Below, in pieces: positions 18,505-29,211 of a stretch of 64,000 nucleotides of DNA. A program made the position numbers and the translations under genes. The DNA comes from Bacteroidales bacterium (GTDB lineage: Bacteria; Bacteroidota; Bacteroidia; Bacteroidales; UBA10428): assembly GCA_016935435.1 (NCBI GenBank), contig JAFGQZ010000073.1, positions 62,001 through 126,000 on the forward strand. The letters run 5' to 3'. The stretch's first letter is position 1; every line of letters begins with the position of its first letter. The notes under the pieces are model-generated. The model worked only from the letters and a program-made list of their open reading frames with translations, had not been told where the DNA came from and did no database searches.

Positions 18505-20400
18505 TTATTGTTTGCCTTCTTTTTTGTCGAGAATCTTTTCAATTTCGTCCATAACAGCATTCATCGAAGCAATAGTTTTATCGAAAGGCGCTGCTGTGGT
18601 CATATCTACACCGGCTTTTTTTAAAAGTTCGATGGGGAAGTCTGAGCCGCCCGACGATAGGAAAGCCATATACTGGCCGAGCGCCCCCTGTTCGTTGTTC
18701 AAAACCCGTTCGGCAAGCGATATCGATGCCGTAAACGAAGTGCTGTACTGGTAAACATAGTAGTTATAATAAAAGTGGGGGATAAATGCCCATTCCATGG
18801 CTATGTTGTCGTCGATATAACAAATTTCTTTATCGTGACCGTAATAACGTTTTGCCAGTTCGAGGTAAGTTTCCGACAGCAAGTCGCCCGTAAGGGGTTG
18901 CCCTTTTTCGGCAGTTTCGTGTATGAGCAGTTCATATTCAGCAAACTGGGTTTGCCGGAAAAGGGTGCCTTTAAAGCTGTCGAGCCATTCCATAAGCAGA
19001 GAAAGCCTGGTGTCGTCGTCGGTAATCTCCTTCATCATCTGGTTGAAGAGCAATACCTCGTTGAAGGTCGATGCCACTTCGGCTACAAAAATGGTGTAGT
19101 GCGAGGTGGGGTAGGGTTGTGCTTTGTTCGAAAAATAACTGTGCATGGTATGCCCAAGTTCGTGTGTGAGGGTGCTTACATCGTCGTATAAATTATTGTA
19201 ATTCAACAGTATATATGGATGTACATCGTAGGCGCTACCATTTGAATATGCTCCCGAACGCTTGCCTAAAGTGGGGTACACATCAATCCACCGTTCATCA
19301 AAGGCTTTTTGCACTGTTTGTGTGTATTCGCTGCCCAGGGGTGCCAGCGACTTTAATACCAATTCTTTGGCCTGATCGTAAGTGTAAGTGAGTTCAACAT
19401 CTTTAACAACCGGGGCATACAGGTCGAGGTATTTTAAAGTATCGACCCCCATCATGCGTTTTTTAATGCCCAGGTAGCGGTGGAATGCAGGTAAATTTTT
19501 GTTTACATTTTCAATGAGCGATTTGTAAACTTCGACCGGTATGTTGTTCGGGAACAGTGCTGCATCAAGGCTTGAACCGTAGTTGCGTGCCTTGGAAGAG
19601 AAAATATCGCCTTTAACATTGGCATAAAGCAATTCGCCAAATGTGGCCTTAAATTTGGCATAATTGTTCCAGTATGCAGAAAAAACCAATTCGCGATCAG
19701 CACGACTGGGTACTGCCCTGTAACGGCTGTAACCGGAGCTGTTAAGGGTAACGGTATCGCCGGAGCTTAGTACCACGCGCGGGTAGGGCATTTCGGCATC
19801 GGAAAAGGTGCTGTAAGCAGAGTAAGGTGCCCCGGTTACCATTCCCGATAGTGCCATAATGCGCTCTTCGGCTTCGCTGAGTGTGTGTTCTTTTCCACGG
19901 TATAAATCTTTAAGCATCTTTTCATAGACTTTCAGCTTAGGCTCGGCTTGAATAAATTTCTCTATTTTTTCCCATCCGGCAGACAAAATTTCTGGATTAA
20001 TAAAAGCGCTTTGCGACGAATATTCTGCAAAAATCTGTTGCAGTTCTTTTTCCATCGATGAATACTTCATATTGCGCGCATCGAGATCGGCATTCATACT
20101 GCTGTAAACATACAAACGCGAGGCTTCTTTGCTTATGCCCGTGGTAAATTCGAGGCAGGCAAGAAGGTTTGTTGCCGACATGGCAAGGGTGCCTTTAAAG
20201 GAAGAAATTTTCGGCATTTCGGCCACTAGTTTTTCTTTTGCTGCAGACCAGGCTTCGTTAGATTCGTAAATTGGCGTTAGATCCCAGGTATGCCTGGGGT
20301 CAATGTCGGACCGCTGCTGTTGGGCCTGGGCCATAAACTGTTGTACAACCAAAATAACAAGGGTTGGCAACAACGAAAGTTGTAGTTTTCTTTTGCTCAT
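18505..20400 (-). CDS. pepF: Oligoendopeptidase F (M3 family metallopeptidase)
   Basis: HELGHTMHSYFS zinc motif, signal peptide, RSDIDPRHTWDLTPIYESNEAW N-terminus. Confidence 0.94.
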   Translation of the reverse strand: MSKRKLQLSLLPTLVILVVQQFMAQAQQQRSDIDPRHTWDLTPIYESNEAWSAAKEKLVAEMPKISSFKGTLAMSATNLLACLEFTTGISKEASRLYVYSSMNADLDARNMKYSSMEKELQQIFAEYSSQSAFINPEILSAGWEKIEKFIQAEPKLKVYEKMLKDLYRGKEHTLSEAEERIMALSGMVTGAPYSAYSTFSDAEMPYPRVVLSSGDTVTLNSSGYSRYRAVPSRADRELVFSAYWNNYAKFKATFGELLYANVKGDIFSSKARNYGSSLDAALFPNNIPVEVYKSLIENVNKNLPAFHRYLGIKKRMMGVDTLKYLDLYAPVVKDVELTYTYDQAKELVLKSLAPLGSEYTQTVQKAFDERWIDVYPTLGKRSGAYSNGSAYDVHPYILLNYNNLYDDVSTLTHELGHTMHSYFSNKAQPYPTSHYTIFVAEVASTFNEVLLFNQMMKEITDDDTRLSLLMEWLDSFKGTLFRQTQFAEYELLIHETAEKGQPLTGDLLSETYLELAKRYYGHDKEICYIDDNIAMEWAFIPHFYYNYYVYQYSTSFTASISLAERVLNNEQGALGQYMAFLSSGGSDFPIELLKKAGVDMTTAAPFDKTIASMNAVMDEIEKILDKKEGKQ

Positions 20401-20605
20401 TATGTTTTGAAATTAATGGTAAATATTGGTAAAACGCATGTGCCATAGGGGCAAATGCTTTTTCATGCCCTATTAGTTGTTACGCCTGAATCCGTTTAGC
20501 AAAACTAAAAAAAAACCTGTTAACAGATAACTTTTAGCCGACAAATTGGCTATTAAGTTACCGGTTATTCGAGCTGGAAAACCGGCTAAAATATGTGTTT
20601 AGTTA

Positions 20606-21871
20606 CTATTTACCTATTTCTTCGTATCGGTAACCGATACCTTCCACTGTGGCTTTTACTTTTGCCCAATCAATATTTTTTCCTTTCAGGCTTACTGTTT
20701 CGCTGTCAAGGTCAACCGATACCGATTCGATGCCGTCGAGCTTCGAAAGATTATTTTCTACGCTCGTTTTACAGTGGTTGCAGTTCATTCCGCGCACAAA
20801 TATTTTCATGTCGCCCATAGTTGTTTTTATTTGTTGATGGTTGCCAAAAAGTTTATAATAATACTTTCTGATGTAAATATGAACAATAAAGGCCAAAAGC
20901 AATAAGGCCGATGCAATATGGATCCATTGAGGCAGCATGCTGTGTTCGTGTCTGTGGCCGTGCATGTGGTGTGGCAGTGCAAACCATTCGCCGGGAAGTA
21001 AATAGTCGATAAACATACCTGAGAGCATTGCCCCGGTTATTATTGTTGTCAAATACACGAAAAGGGTTTTTCTGCCCATCGACTTTCCTATAACCGATAT
21101 AGTTGCAGCATTGGTTGCCGGCCCGGCCATTAAAAATACAAGGGCAGCACCAGGCGAAATGCCTTTCATAAGCAAAACAGCAGCAATAGGCACCGAACTG
21201 GTTGCGCAAACATACATGGGCACCGATGCCGCCAGAATGATTAACATGCCAAAAAAATCGTTATGTATATAAGATGCAAAAAAATCGTCGGGCACCAGCA
21301 CTGCAATGAGGGCTGCAATAAGCAAACCTATAATGAGCCATTTGGAAATGTCCTGCAAGAAATCGACAAAGGCATACCGGAATATCGAAACAAAAATGTT
21401 TTTTCTACTTTTCTTGTTTGTTATTTTTTTTTGCGACGAATTTCCGAAAGCATTCTGGCTGATTTCAGTTTTATTGGTGAAAAATCCCCCGAAAATTCCT
21501 GTTGCCAGGGCTACAAACGGGCGTATTATTGCAAATGGTAGACCCAGCATGGAATAGGTAACCAGTATCGAATCGACCCCGGTTTGGGGCGTAGATATTA
21601 AAAACGATACCGATGCCCCTTTCGATGCCCCGTTTTTATATATCGATATGCCTGCAGGGATAACCCCGCAAGAGCATAATGGCAGAGGAATGCCAATGAG
21701 CGCTGCCCTAATGACCGATTTCATGTTCGAGCGGCCTAAAATGTTGTTAATTTTTCCGTCGGGAAAAAAAACATGCAGTAAGCCTGCAATAAAAAAGCCC
21801 AGAACAAGCCAGGGCGACATATCGAGCATGAGCAATTTAAGGGCTTCGAAGTAACTGATAAATAGTTCCAT
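20606..21871 (-). CDS. Permease (SO_0444-type Cu/Zn efflux family) fused to a C-terminal heavy-metal-associated domain
   Basis: Multi-TM permease with PLPLCSCGVIP and MAGPATNAATI motifs, His-rich loop HHMHGHRHEHS, C-terminal HMA motif GMNCNHCKTSV. Confidence 0.88.
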   Translation of the reverse strand: MELFISYFEALKLLMLDMSPWLVLGFFIAGLLHVFFPDGKINNILGRSNMKSVIRAALIGIPLPLCSCGVIPAGISIYKNGASKGASVSFLISTPQTGVDSILVTYSMLGLPFAIIRPFVALATGIFGGFFTNKTEISQNAFGNSSQKKITNKKSRKNIFVSIFRYAFVDFLQDISKWLIIGLLIAALIAVLVPDDFFASYIHNDFFGMLIILAASVPMYVCATSSVPIAAVLLMKGISPGAALVFLMAGPATNAATISVIGKSMGRKTLFVYLTTIITGAMLSGMFIDYLLPGEWFALPHHMHGHRHEHSMLPQWIHIASALLLLAFIVHIYIRKYYYKLFGNHQQIKTTMGDMKIFVRGMNCNHCKTSVENNLSKLDGIESVSVDLDSETVSLKGKNIDWAKVKATVEGIGYRYEEIGK

Positions 21872-21995
21872 AATGTTTAACAACCAGTTATTGTGTTGAA
21901 ATAACAACAAATGTATTTTTTATGATATTAGCGGGGTTGGGGGCCTTGTAATTGCAAGAACTGCCTATTGGCAGAAAAACCGTTGGAAGCCTGCG

Positions 21996-22937
21996 TCAGT
22001 TGTGAATAAGCTCGCGGCCTTCGCAGCAATAGTGTTCGAACTGAATAGTAACATGCGAGATGCCAAAATTGTTCAACAGAATTGTTTCGATTTTGGCTAA
22101 AAGGGGCTGTGTCTCACTAATTTTTATGTCGGCAGAAACATCGGCATGGCATTCGAAATGTACCTGGCTGTCGTTCAGGTTCCAAACATGAACATGATGG
22201 ATGTTTGCCACGCCTTCGATTTTTTCCAGTTCAGCTTTTATAAGGTCGATATTGATATTTTTAGGGCTTGCCTGCATAAGTATATCAATCGATTCGCGCA
22301 ATATCGAATAGGTTTCTTTTAATATATAGAGGCCTATAATTACAGTAATTAAGGGGTCGATCCAGGTTATTCCAAACCAGATTATGAGCACCGACCCGAT
22401 GATAACAGCAATGGAAGAAACCGTATCGCCCAGCAAATGTAAATAAGCTGCTTTGATGTTGATATTTTTGTTGGAATCGTTTTTTAGCAGCACCACGGCA
22501 AAAAGGTTTGCCAGAAGTCCGATTACCGCTACAACAAACATAATAGTGCCTTTAATTTCTTCGGGGTTTTTAAACCGTGCCCATGCTTCGCGGAACAGGA
22601 ACAAAATAATAACGATAAGGGTTACTGCATTAAAAAGGGCTGCAAGTATTTCTACCCTCTTATATCCGAAGGTTTTACGCTCGTTTGCCGATAGTTTGCT
22701 TACCCTGTTTGCCAGGTAGGCAACAAAAACTGCCACTGTGTCGCCCAGGTTGTGTATGGCATCGGAAAGCAGGGCCAGGCTGTTCGATAACAAGCCCCCG
22801 ACAATTTCGGCAACAGTAATTACTAAATTGAGCAGGGTAGCCCAAAGCAGTTTTTTGCCATCGGCAGCCAAATGCCCATGACTATGCTTGTGCCCATGGT
22901 GCAGACCCTTGTTGCTGTTATGTTGTGTGTTGTGCAC
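21996..22937 (-). CDS. Cation diffusion facilitator (CzcD/ZitB-like)
   Basis: His-rich N-terminus HHGHKHSHGH, LSNSLALLSDAIHNLGDTVAVFVAY and HLLGDTVSSIAVIIG CDF motifs. Confidence 0.93.
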   Translation of the reverse strand: MHNTQHNSNKGLHHGHKHSHGHLAADGKKLLWATLLNLVITVAEIVGGLLSNSLALLSDAIHNLGDTVAVFVAYLANRVSKLSANERKTFGYKRVEILAALFNAVTLIVIILFLFREAWARFKNPEEIKGTIMFVVAVIGLLANLFAVVLLKNDSNKNINIKAAYLHLLGDTVSSIAVIIGSVLIIWFGITWIDPLITVIIGLYILKETYSILRESIDILMQASPKNINIDLIKAELEKIEGVANIHHVHVWNLNDSQVHFECHADVSADIKISETQPLLAKIETILLNNFGISHVTIQFEHYCCEGRELIHN

Positions 22938-23100
22938 TGTGCCTTATTGTACTTTACTTTGTATTTATTTAGCCTTATTCCGAAATAATTCCCGATTAAT
23001 GCCAAAGTTACAATATAATTGCGAGAATATTTTATGAGTGGGTTTCCGGCAACATTCTCTTTTATCTGTAAAAAAAGGTGGCTGGTGTAAATAAAAGAAA

Positions 23101-23125
23101 GGCTATCCACTACCAGCGGACAGCC
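23101..23125 (-). terminator. Hairpin with U-rich tail on the minus strand, 3' of the 23169-23573 gene
   Basis: Minus strand ggctgtccgctggtagtggatagcc followed by tttcttttattt. Confidence 0.45.
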
Positions 23126-23168
23126 CTTCCCGGATTTATAGCGTATGCTCAATAGAGCCTTTGGTGTG

Positions 23169-23573
23169 TTACCATTTCGATAAGTCGGTCATCCAGTCTT
23201 CGAGTGGTATTTCCTCTTCCGAAAACAAAGAGTCGGCCAGGGCAGGTTTAATGTCCCAAAACTTATCTGATGCATTAAGCATCCATTCTTCGAGAATTAT
23301 TTCATCGGGGAAAATTTTATCCCTGGTTTCGGCATTGTAGTCGAGTTCTGCAAGTTCTCTAAGTAAAGCTGTTTTGTTTTTAGTGTCATCTGCCCATTTT
23401 GTCAGGTCAACCATCCATTGTTCAATTTTAATGTCTTGTTCCTTATCGGTTTTCAAAAATTTCCGGATGAGCCTGTTGCCATCGCCGGCACTCATTTGTG
23501 CCAGAAAAAACATTGCAGCGAGTAGTGTTGTTGCTGCTTTTTTCATTCCCTGGTTCATTATAGTTTTTTTCAT
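23169..23573 (-). CDS. Small secreted protein with three W-M sequence repeats
   Basis: Signal-peptide-like N-terminus, then IKIEQWMVDLTKW / IILEEWMLNASDKFW / IPLEDWMTDLSKW. Confidence 0.6.
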   Translation of the reverse strand: MKKTIMNQGMKKAATTLLAAMFFLAQMSAGDGNRLIRKFLKTDKEQDIKIEQWMVDLTKWADDTKNKTALLRELAELDYNAETRDKIFPDEIILEEWMLNASDKFWDIKPALADSLFSEEEIPLEDWMTDLSKW

Positions 23574-23816
23574 GGTTTTTTTAATTTAATAATCTGAATG
23601 AGCTTTTGCATGCAACGTGCCAAAATTTATAAAGAACAGAAATACAACAACATAACACTCGATAATTAGTAGTTGAGCAGTAAAAATCTGACCGGAACCA
23701 AACCTTAAGTGTGCGAAAACGTACATTTTTATTAAAAAGTTAGCAATTAATTAATATTGGCATATTCGCCTGCAATAAAAAGCGATGTATTTTTATTGCC
23801 TCAAACAAAACTGTTT

Positions 23817-24896
23817 ATGAAAACAATAACGCCAAAACAACAAGCCATTTATATAGCTGTTTTTAGTACAATTGTTACCGTTGTATCGGGTCTGGCCATT
23901 CATTTTTTTGCCAAAGGCATCAATTTTTATATCGATTTGGTTTTTGTTGGGCTTTTGGAGTTCTTTATTGTTTACCTCATTGTGTTTTATTCGCTTAACA
24001 ACTTTATATTTAACAGGTTAAAGCCAATTTATAAAACTATACACAGTATAAACTTTACCGAGGGCTCGCTTAAAAGGGATTTGGAAGAGAAAGACCGCGA
24101 TATTGTTAAAGATGTGCAGGACGATGTACTGATTTGGGCAAAGCGAAAGACACGCGAAATTGCCCAGCTCCGTCAACTTGAGAAGTACAGGAGAGAGTTT
24201 GTCGGCAATGTTTCGCACGAACTGAAAACCCCAATATTTAATATTCAGGGATATATTTCGACCCTGCTCGATGGGGGTATCGAAGATGAGGCCATTAACA
24301 AGCTCTACCTCGAAAAGGCCGATAAGAGCGTAAACCGCATGATTTCGATTGTAAACGACCTTGAATCGATTTCCAGGCTCGAATCGGGAGAACTAAAGCT
24401 TGATATGAAAAAGTTCAACCTGGTAAAGTTGGTCGAAGATATCTTTGAAGATTTAGAAATGCTTGCTTCCGAAAGAAAAATAAAGCTCCGGTTTGCTGCA
24501 ACGCCCAATGGGCCCATTTATGTTTTTGCCGATCGCAAACGCATACAGGAAGCTATGAACAACCTAATTGTAAATTCAATTAAGTACGGTCGGACAGGGG
24601 GCACAACAACTATCGACTTCCACGATATGGACGATGTGGTGCTTGTAGAAATTGAAGATAATGGCATTGGAATTGCCGAGAAAGACCTGCCTCGCATTTT
24701 TGAAAGGTTTTACCGCACCGATAAAAGCCGCTCGCGCGAAATGGGGGGCACCGGCCTGGGCCTTTCTATTGTAAAGCATATTATTGAAGCCCACTCGCAA
24801 ACCATTAATGTGCGCAGTAAACCAAATAGTGGCAGCACTTTTACATTTTCGCTTGCTAATGCAGGTGCAAATTCTGAAAGCAATTTTATGCTATAG
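23817..24896 (+). CDS. Sensor histidine kinase (PhoR-like, two-TM)
   Basis: FVGNVSHELKTPIFNIQGYISTLLDGG H-box, NLIVNSIKYG N-box, GIAEKDLPRIFERFYRTDKSRSREMGGTGLGLSIVKHI. Confidence 0.93.
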   Translation: MKTITPKQQAIYIAVFSTIVTVVSGLAIHFFAKGINFYIDLVFVGLLEFFIVYLIVFYSLNNFIFNRLKPIYKTIHSINFTEGSLKRDLEEKDRDIVKDVQDDVLIWAKRKTREIAQLRQLEKYRREFVGNVSHELKTPIFNIQGYISTLLDGGIEDEAINKLYLEKADKSVNRMISIVNDLESISRLESGELKLDMKKFNLVKLVEDIFEDLEMLASERKIKLRFAATPNGPIYVFADRKRIQEAMNNLIVNSIKYGRTGGTTTIDFHDMDDVVLVEIEDNGIGIAEKDLPRIFERFYRTDKSRSREMGGTGLGLSIVKHIIEAHSQTINVRSKPNSGSTFTFSLANAGANSESNFML

Positions 24897-26076
24897 CCGG
24901 CATAGTAATCCTTACAACTGCCCCATTTGGCTCGCGGTTACTAACGCTTATGCCGCCACCGAACAAATCAAGAATGGTCTTCACTGTGGCCAGCCCTATG
25001 CCAAACCCATAGCTGTGGTACGAAAGGTTATCGGCCGAGAAAACGTTAAATAGTTCTTTCAGGGCTTTATCCGATAATCCGGGACCTTTGTCGGCCAGTA
25101 TAAATTCAACTACCGATTCGTTAACCTTTAGCGACATTTCAATGGTACTCCCCGATGGCGAGTATTTTATGGCATTGTCAATAACTTCGGAAAAGCAATT
25201 CTGCAATAACCTCGATTCGGCTTTAACCATAATCTGGCTGTAAGGGTTTTCGAAATCTATCTGCAAATTCTTTTTGCTAAGTTCGGCGTTGTCAATGGCA
25301 TTGTTAAGTACGCCTACAATATCAACATTGTGCAAATCAATTTGCTGTTCGCGGGTGTTAAGTTCGGCGAACAATAACGATAGCTCGGCAACTTTAATCA
25401 GGCGCGATGTAAGTGTCTGTATCGATTTTACATACGACTTGCCAGGTTCTTCCCTGAGAGTTTCACTTAATAAATCGACATATCCCTGAATGCCGTTTAG
25501 CGGGGTGCGCAGTTCATGGTTTATATGTAAAACAAAATCGGTTTTTGCCCGGTCGAGTTTTTCCAGCTTCTCGTTAGCTAAAAGCAAGTGCTCGTTTACA
25601 TGTTTAAGTTCTTCGTAAGCAACTTTAAGTTCGCAGGTCCGCTCATCAATTATCGATTCGAGCTTCTGGTTGAGTTCTTTTAGTTGTTCACCTTTATTTT
25701 TTAGGTCGAGGTGGGTTTTTACCCTCGAAATAAGTTCGCTGAAATTAAATGGTTTAACAATATAATCGACGGCGCCTAGTTCAAAGCCTTTAATAATCTC
25801 TTCTTTTTGTACACGTGCAGTTAGAAAAATTATAGGTATTTCGCATGTGCTGGTATCGCTTTTTAATATTTTGCAAACTTCGTATCCATCCATTCCGGGC
25901 ATTGAAATATCGAGCAATATCAGATCGGGTTCTTCCTCCCTGGTAATCTCAAGCGCTTCTTCACCGTTTTTAGCGTTTAGCACATGCAGGTTTTCCAATT
26001 CCAGCACATCGGTAACAAATTCAATATTACTTTGAATATCGTCAACCACCAGTACTTTAGATTTATTCTCTACCAT
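24886..26076 (-). CDS. Response regulator receiver-histidine kinase hybrid
   Basis: N-terminal receiver (LVVDDIQSNIEFV, DLILLDISMPGMDGYEVCK, VKPFNFSEL), then HINHELRTPLNGIQGYVDLL and HATPase. Confidence 0.92.
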   Translation of the reverse strand: MVENKSKVLVVDDIQSNIEFVTDVLELENLHVLNAKNGEEALEITREEEPDLILLDISMPGMDGYEVCKILKSDTSTCEIPIIFLTARVQKEEIIKGFELGAVDYIVKPFNFSELISRVKTHLDLKNKGEQLKELNQKLESIIDERTCELKVAYEELKHVNEHLLLANEKLEKLDRAKTDFVLHINHELRTPLNGIQGYVDLLSETLREEPGKSYVKSIQTLTSRLIKVAELSLLFAELNTREQQIDLHNVDIVGVLNNAIDNAELSKKNLQIDFENPYSQIMVKAESRLLQNCFSEVIDNAIKYSPSGSTIEMSLKVNESVVEFILADKGPGLSDKALKELFNVFSADNLSYHSYGFGIGLATVKTILDLFGGGISVSNREPNGAVVRITMPAIA

Positions 26077-26436
26077 TCTCCCTTAAAATTTTACCGAAAA
26101 CTGTTAATCCCGGCCTGAATCAATGTCTATGGCCTTAAGTAAGCTTTCAGCGAACAATTAAGAACTATATTCTGCGGTTAACTTCACCTAGGCTTAAACA
26201 GTGCTTGTTTGCAAAATATAATCCTGCGACAAAGCATATCCGGGGCTTTCCAGCATTTTTAAACTCCGGGTTTTGCTAAAATAATATTTTGTTTCGAGAA
26301 ACAATGTTTTATTTGACCATTAAACACGTTATTTTTACCAAAGTTGTATGTCTTACATTAAAAGTTTGTTAACGGCTTGGGTGTTAATCGAAGCTATAGG
26401 GGCACGTTAGTTTTACTTTAGAGAAAATACTGGATT

Positions 26437-27447
26437 ATGATACTTATAACCGGAGGCAGCGGGCTGGTAGGCAGCCATTTAGTTACAGAATTGTTGGCAC
26501 AGGGCTTTCAGGTACGAGTGCTGGTGCGCAGCGGGGAATCGAAAAATTGGATTAGAAAAGTAATGGGATATTATATGCCTGACCCGGATAATGCCTTAAA
26601 AAAGGTTGAATGGGCAAATGGGGATATCCTCGATAAGGTTTCGCTTGCCGAGGCATTGCAGGGTGTGGATTATGTTTTCCATTGCGCAGCAGTGGTATCA
26701 TTTAGCCGGAGCGATAGAAAATACATGCTCGATGTTAACATACGTGGCACTGCCAACCTGGTTGATGCCTGCCTCGCAGCAGGAATAAAAAAACTCGTGC
26801 ACCTGAGTTCAATAGCTGCTATTAAAGCCGGACTGCCAGGTACGTTTGCTATTGAAAGTAACGGATGGCCCGAGGGGCACAAGCTTAACTATGCTTACAG
26901 TAAAACACAAGGCGAATTCGAGGTTTGGCGTGGCATAACCGAAGGTTTAAATGCTGTAATCCTTAACCCTTCGGTAATATTAGGCCCCGGCAATTGGAAA
27001 TCGGGCAGCCCTAAGTTTTTTTCTACCGTTTATAAAAGGTTAAAGTTTTATACCCGCGGGGTTACAGGTTTTGTTGACGTGTGCGATGTGGTAAAAGTTA
27101 TGGTAATGTTTATGCAAAATAATATTCACTCGCAACGTTATATTGTAAGCGCTGAAAACCTTAGCTACCAACAGTTGTTTACTGCAATTGCCCTCAGTCT
27201 GGGGGTTAAGCCCCCTTCGGTTTATGCTGCACCGGCATTGACAAGGCTTGCGGTATATGCCGGAATGGTTAAATCGGCCTTGTTTTTTTCGCCTCCCCTT
27301 ATTACTGCTGAAACTGAACGGTCGGCACATAAGGTCAACCATTATTCGTCTGATAAATTAATTGGCGATACAGGTTTTACTTTTTTGCCAGTGGAAAGTT
27401 CTATCGAACGTATAGCAAAGCTTTTTATTTCCGATAAAAAGCTTTAG
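26437..27447 (+). CDS. NAD-dependent epimerase/dehydratase (extended SDR)
   Basis: ILITGGSGLVGSHLVTELL nucleotide-binding motif, YAYSKTQGE active-site YxxxK. Confidence 0.88.
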   Translation: MILITGGSGLVGSHLVTELLAQGFQVRVLVRSGESKNWIRKVMGYYMPDPDNALKKVEWANGDILDKVSLAEALQGVDYVFHCAAVVSFSRSDRKYMLDVNIRGTANLVDACLAAGIKKLVHLSSIAAIKAGLPGTFAIESNGWPEGHKLNYAYSKTQGEFEVWRGITEGLNAVILNPSVILGPGNWKSGSPKFFSTVYKRLKFYTRGVTGFVDVCDVVKVMVMFMQNNIHSQRYIVSAENLSYQQLFTAIALSLGVKPPSVYAAPALTRLAVYAGMVKSALFFSPPLITAETERSAHKVNHYSSDKLIGDTGFTFLPVESSIERIAKLFISDKKL

Positions 27448-27614
27448 CAGGCTACTTTTTATGTTACAGTTTACAATAATTTTTAAACAAAGCATATTTT
27501 TTAAATGAATTCAATAACAATGTGTTACAAAATTTAATGTTGTTACTTTTTACGATTGTCGGGTTACTTAAACAATCCAATTGTTATTTTTGATTGGCTA
27601 AACATTGCTGCATT

Positions 27615-28148
27615 ATGATATTAGGGCCATACGAGTATAGGTCGTTAAGGAAAAAAAGATGGTACGCAGTTTACACTCGTTCGAGATATGAACGAAAAGT
27701 TTATTGCAGGCTGCTCAAAGAAAATATCGAATGTTTCATGCCTACTTATAAAACAATAAGGCAATGGAGCGATCGTAAAAAGCGGGTGGAACTGCCCCTG
27801 TTTACTTCTTATGTGTTTGTTTGCACCAGGGAGGTAGATGCATATATTATTTCATTAACCGAAGGTATAGTACGCTTTGTGTCGTTCGAAGGAAGACCCG
27901 CCGAAATTCCATTATACCAGATAGAAAACCTGAAAATTCTATCGCAGGCCGAAACGGAAATTGAAAAAACCACACAAAGTTTTGCCCCCGGACAAAAAGT
28001 TACTGTGGCAACCGGTAAGTTAAAAGGCCTTATTGGGGAGTTGGTTAGAATAGGAAGAAAAAACCGTTTGTTAATAAGGGTAGAACATATTTCGCAGAAC
28101 TTACTTATTGAGGTTCCGGCATCGGCACTCGAAGGAGAAATATTCTGA
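27615..28148 (+). CDS. NusG-like transcription antiterminator of UpxY type
   Basis: KRWYAVYTRSRYERKVYCRLLKENIECFMPTYKTIRQWSDRKKRVELPLFTSYVFV and KOW-like FAPGQKVTVATGKLKGLIGELV. Start chosen at ATG 27615 (ORF track starts at TTG 27594). Confidence 0.88.
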   Translation: MILGPYEYRSLRKKRWYAVYTRSRYERKVYCRLLKENIECFMPTYKTIRQWSDRKKRVELPLFTSYVFVCTREVDAYIISLTEGIVRFVSFEGRPAEIPLYQIENLKILSQAETEIEKTTQSFAPGQKVTVATGKLKGLIGELVRIGRKNRLLIRVEHISQNLLIEVPASALEGEIF

Positions 28149-28338
28149 TTAAGGTAATGAAAGAATTGAAATTTAACTAAACCAGGTTAGTTTTGTTATT
28201 CGCCAAAACAGGTGCTGCTTTAACACTAATTAAAAGAATAGGGCAGGTTAATTTCTGTTTGAATAGCATGCCCAAATAAATTGATAATTGTACCTTTGTA
28301 AAAGAAAACCAAAACTTAACCCTGTAATTTATCTTGTA

Positions 28339-29124
28339 ATGCAGCTTAAAAATATATTGTTGGCCACATTTGTGCTTTTGGCCGCTTCCTGCACCCGTTA
28401 CAGAAACATTGTTTACCTTCAGCAGGATAAGGGTGCCACCGATACCCTAAACCTGTATCCATACCAGGTACCTGTTTACAGGATTCAGGCACGCGACATT
28501 CTGTATATTCGAATATTATCGATGAACAAAGAAGTTACCGAACTCATAAATACATCGCCAACATTTACCACAAATATTTATACAAACGATGCCAGTTTTT
28601 ATATCTATGGGTACAATGTTAACGATTCCGGCGATGTTGAAATACCGGTAATTGGTAAAGTAAATGTGGTTGGAAAAACCCTTGAAGAGGCAAAAGAGTC
28701 AATAAAACTTCAGACAGCTAAATTTTTGAAAGATCCGACCATAATTGTAAAGCTGATTTCTTTTAAAATTGCGGTAATTGGCGAAGTAACCCGGCCCGGA
28801 ACCTATCAGAACTATAACAACCAGCTTACAGTACTTGAAGCAATAAGCATGGCAGGCGACATTACTGCCTTTGGGAACAGGCAAAAAATTATGGTTATCA
28901 GGCCCGATACCGGGGGCACAAAACTATTAAGGCTCAATTTAACCAGCAATAGCATCTTAAAGTCGGAAGGTTTTTATTTGCTGCCGAACGATATTGTGTA
29001 TGTCGAACCGGTAAAAAGTAAAAATTTCAGGAACAATGTGCCTACCATGACCCTGACCCTGGGCGCAATATCAACCTTTATTTTAGTATTGAATTATATC
29101 AATTCAAATTCAAAAAACCCTTGA
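28339..29124 (+). CDS. wza: Polysaccharide export lipoprotein (Wza/SLBB family)
   Basis: Lipobox LLAASCTRY, YRIQARDILYIRILS, VIGKVNVVGKTLEEAKESI, IAVIGEVTRPGTYQNYNNQLTVLEAI. Confidence 0.85.
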   Translation: MQLKNILLATFVLLAASCTRYRNIVYLQQDKGATDTLNLYPYQVPVYRIQARDILYIRILSMNKEVTELINTSPTFTTNIYTNDASFYIYGYNVNDSGDVEIPVIGKVNVVGKTLEEAKESIKLQTAKFLKDPTIIVKLISFKIAVIGEVTRPGTYQNYNNQLTVLEAISMAGDITAFGNRQKIMVIRPDTGGTKLLRLNLTSNSILKSEGFYLLPNDIVYVEPVKSKNFRNNVPTMTLTLGAISTFILVLNYINSNSKNP

Positions 29125-29211
29125 TTAATCAAAGTATTTCTGTAATTGATCAAGGACTTTTATAATTAATGTTTGTTTATTTTAAGTTTGTACCCAAAAT
29201 AGTTAATAACA

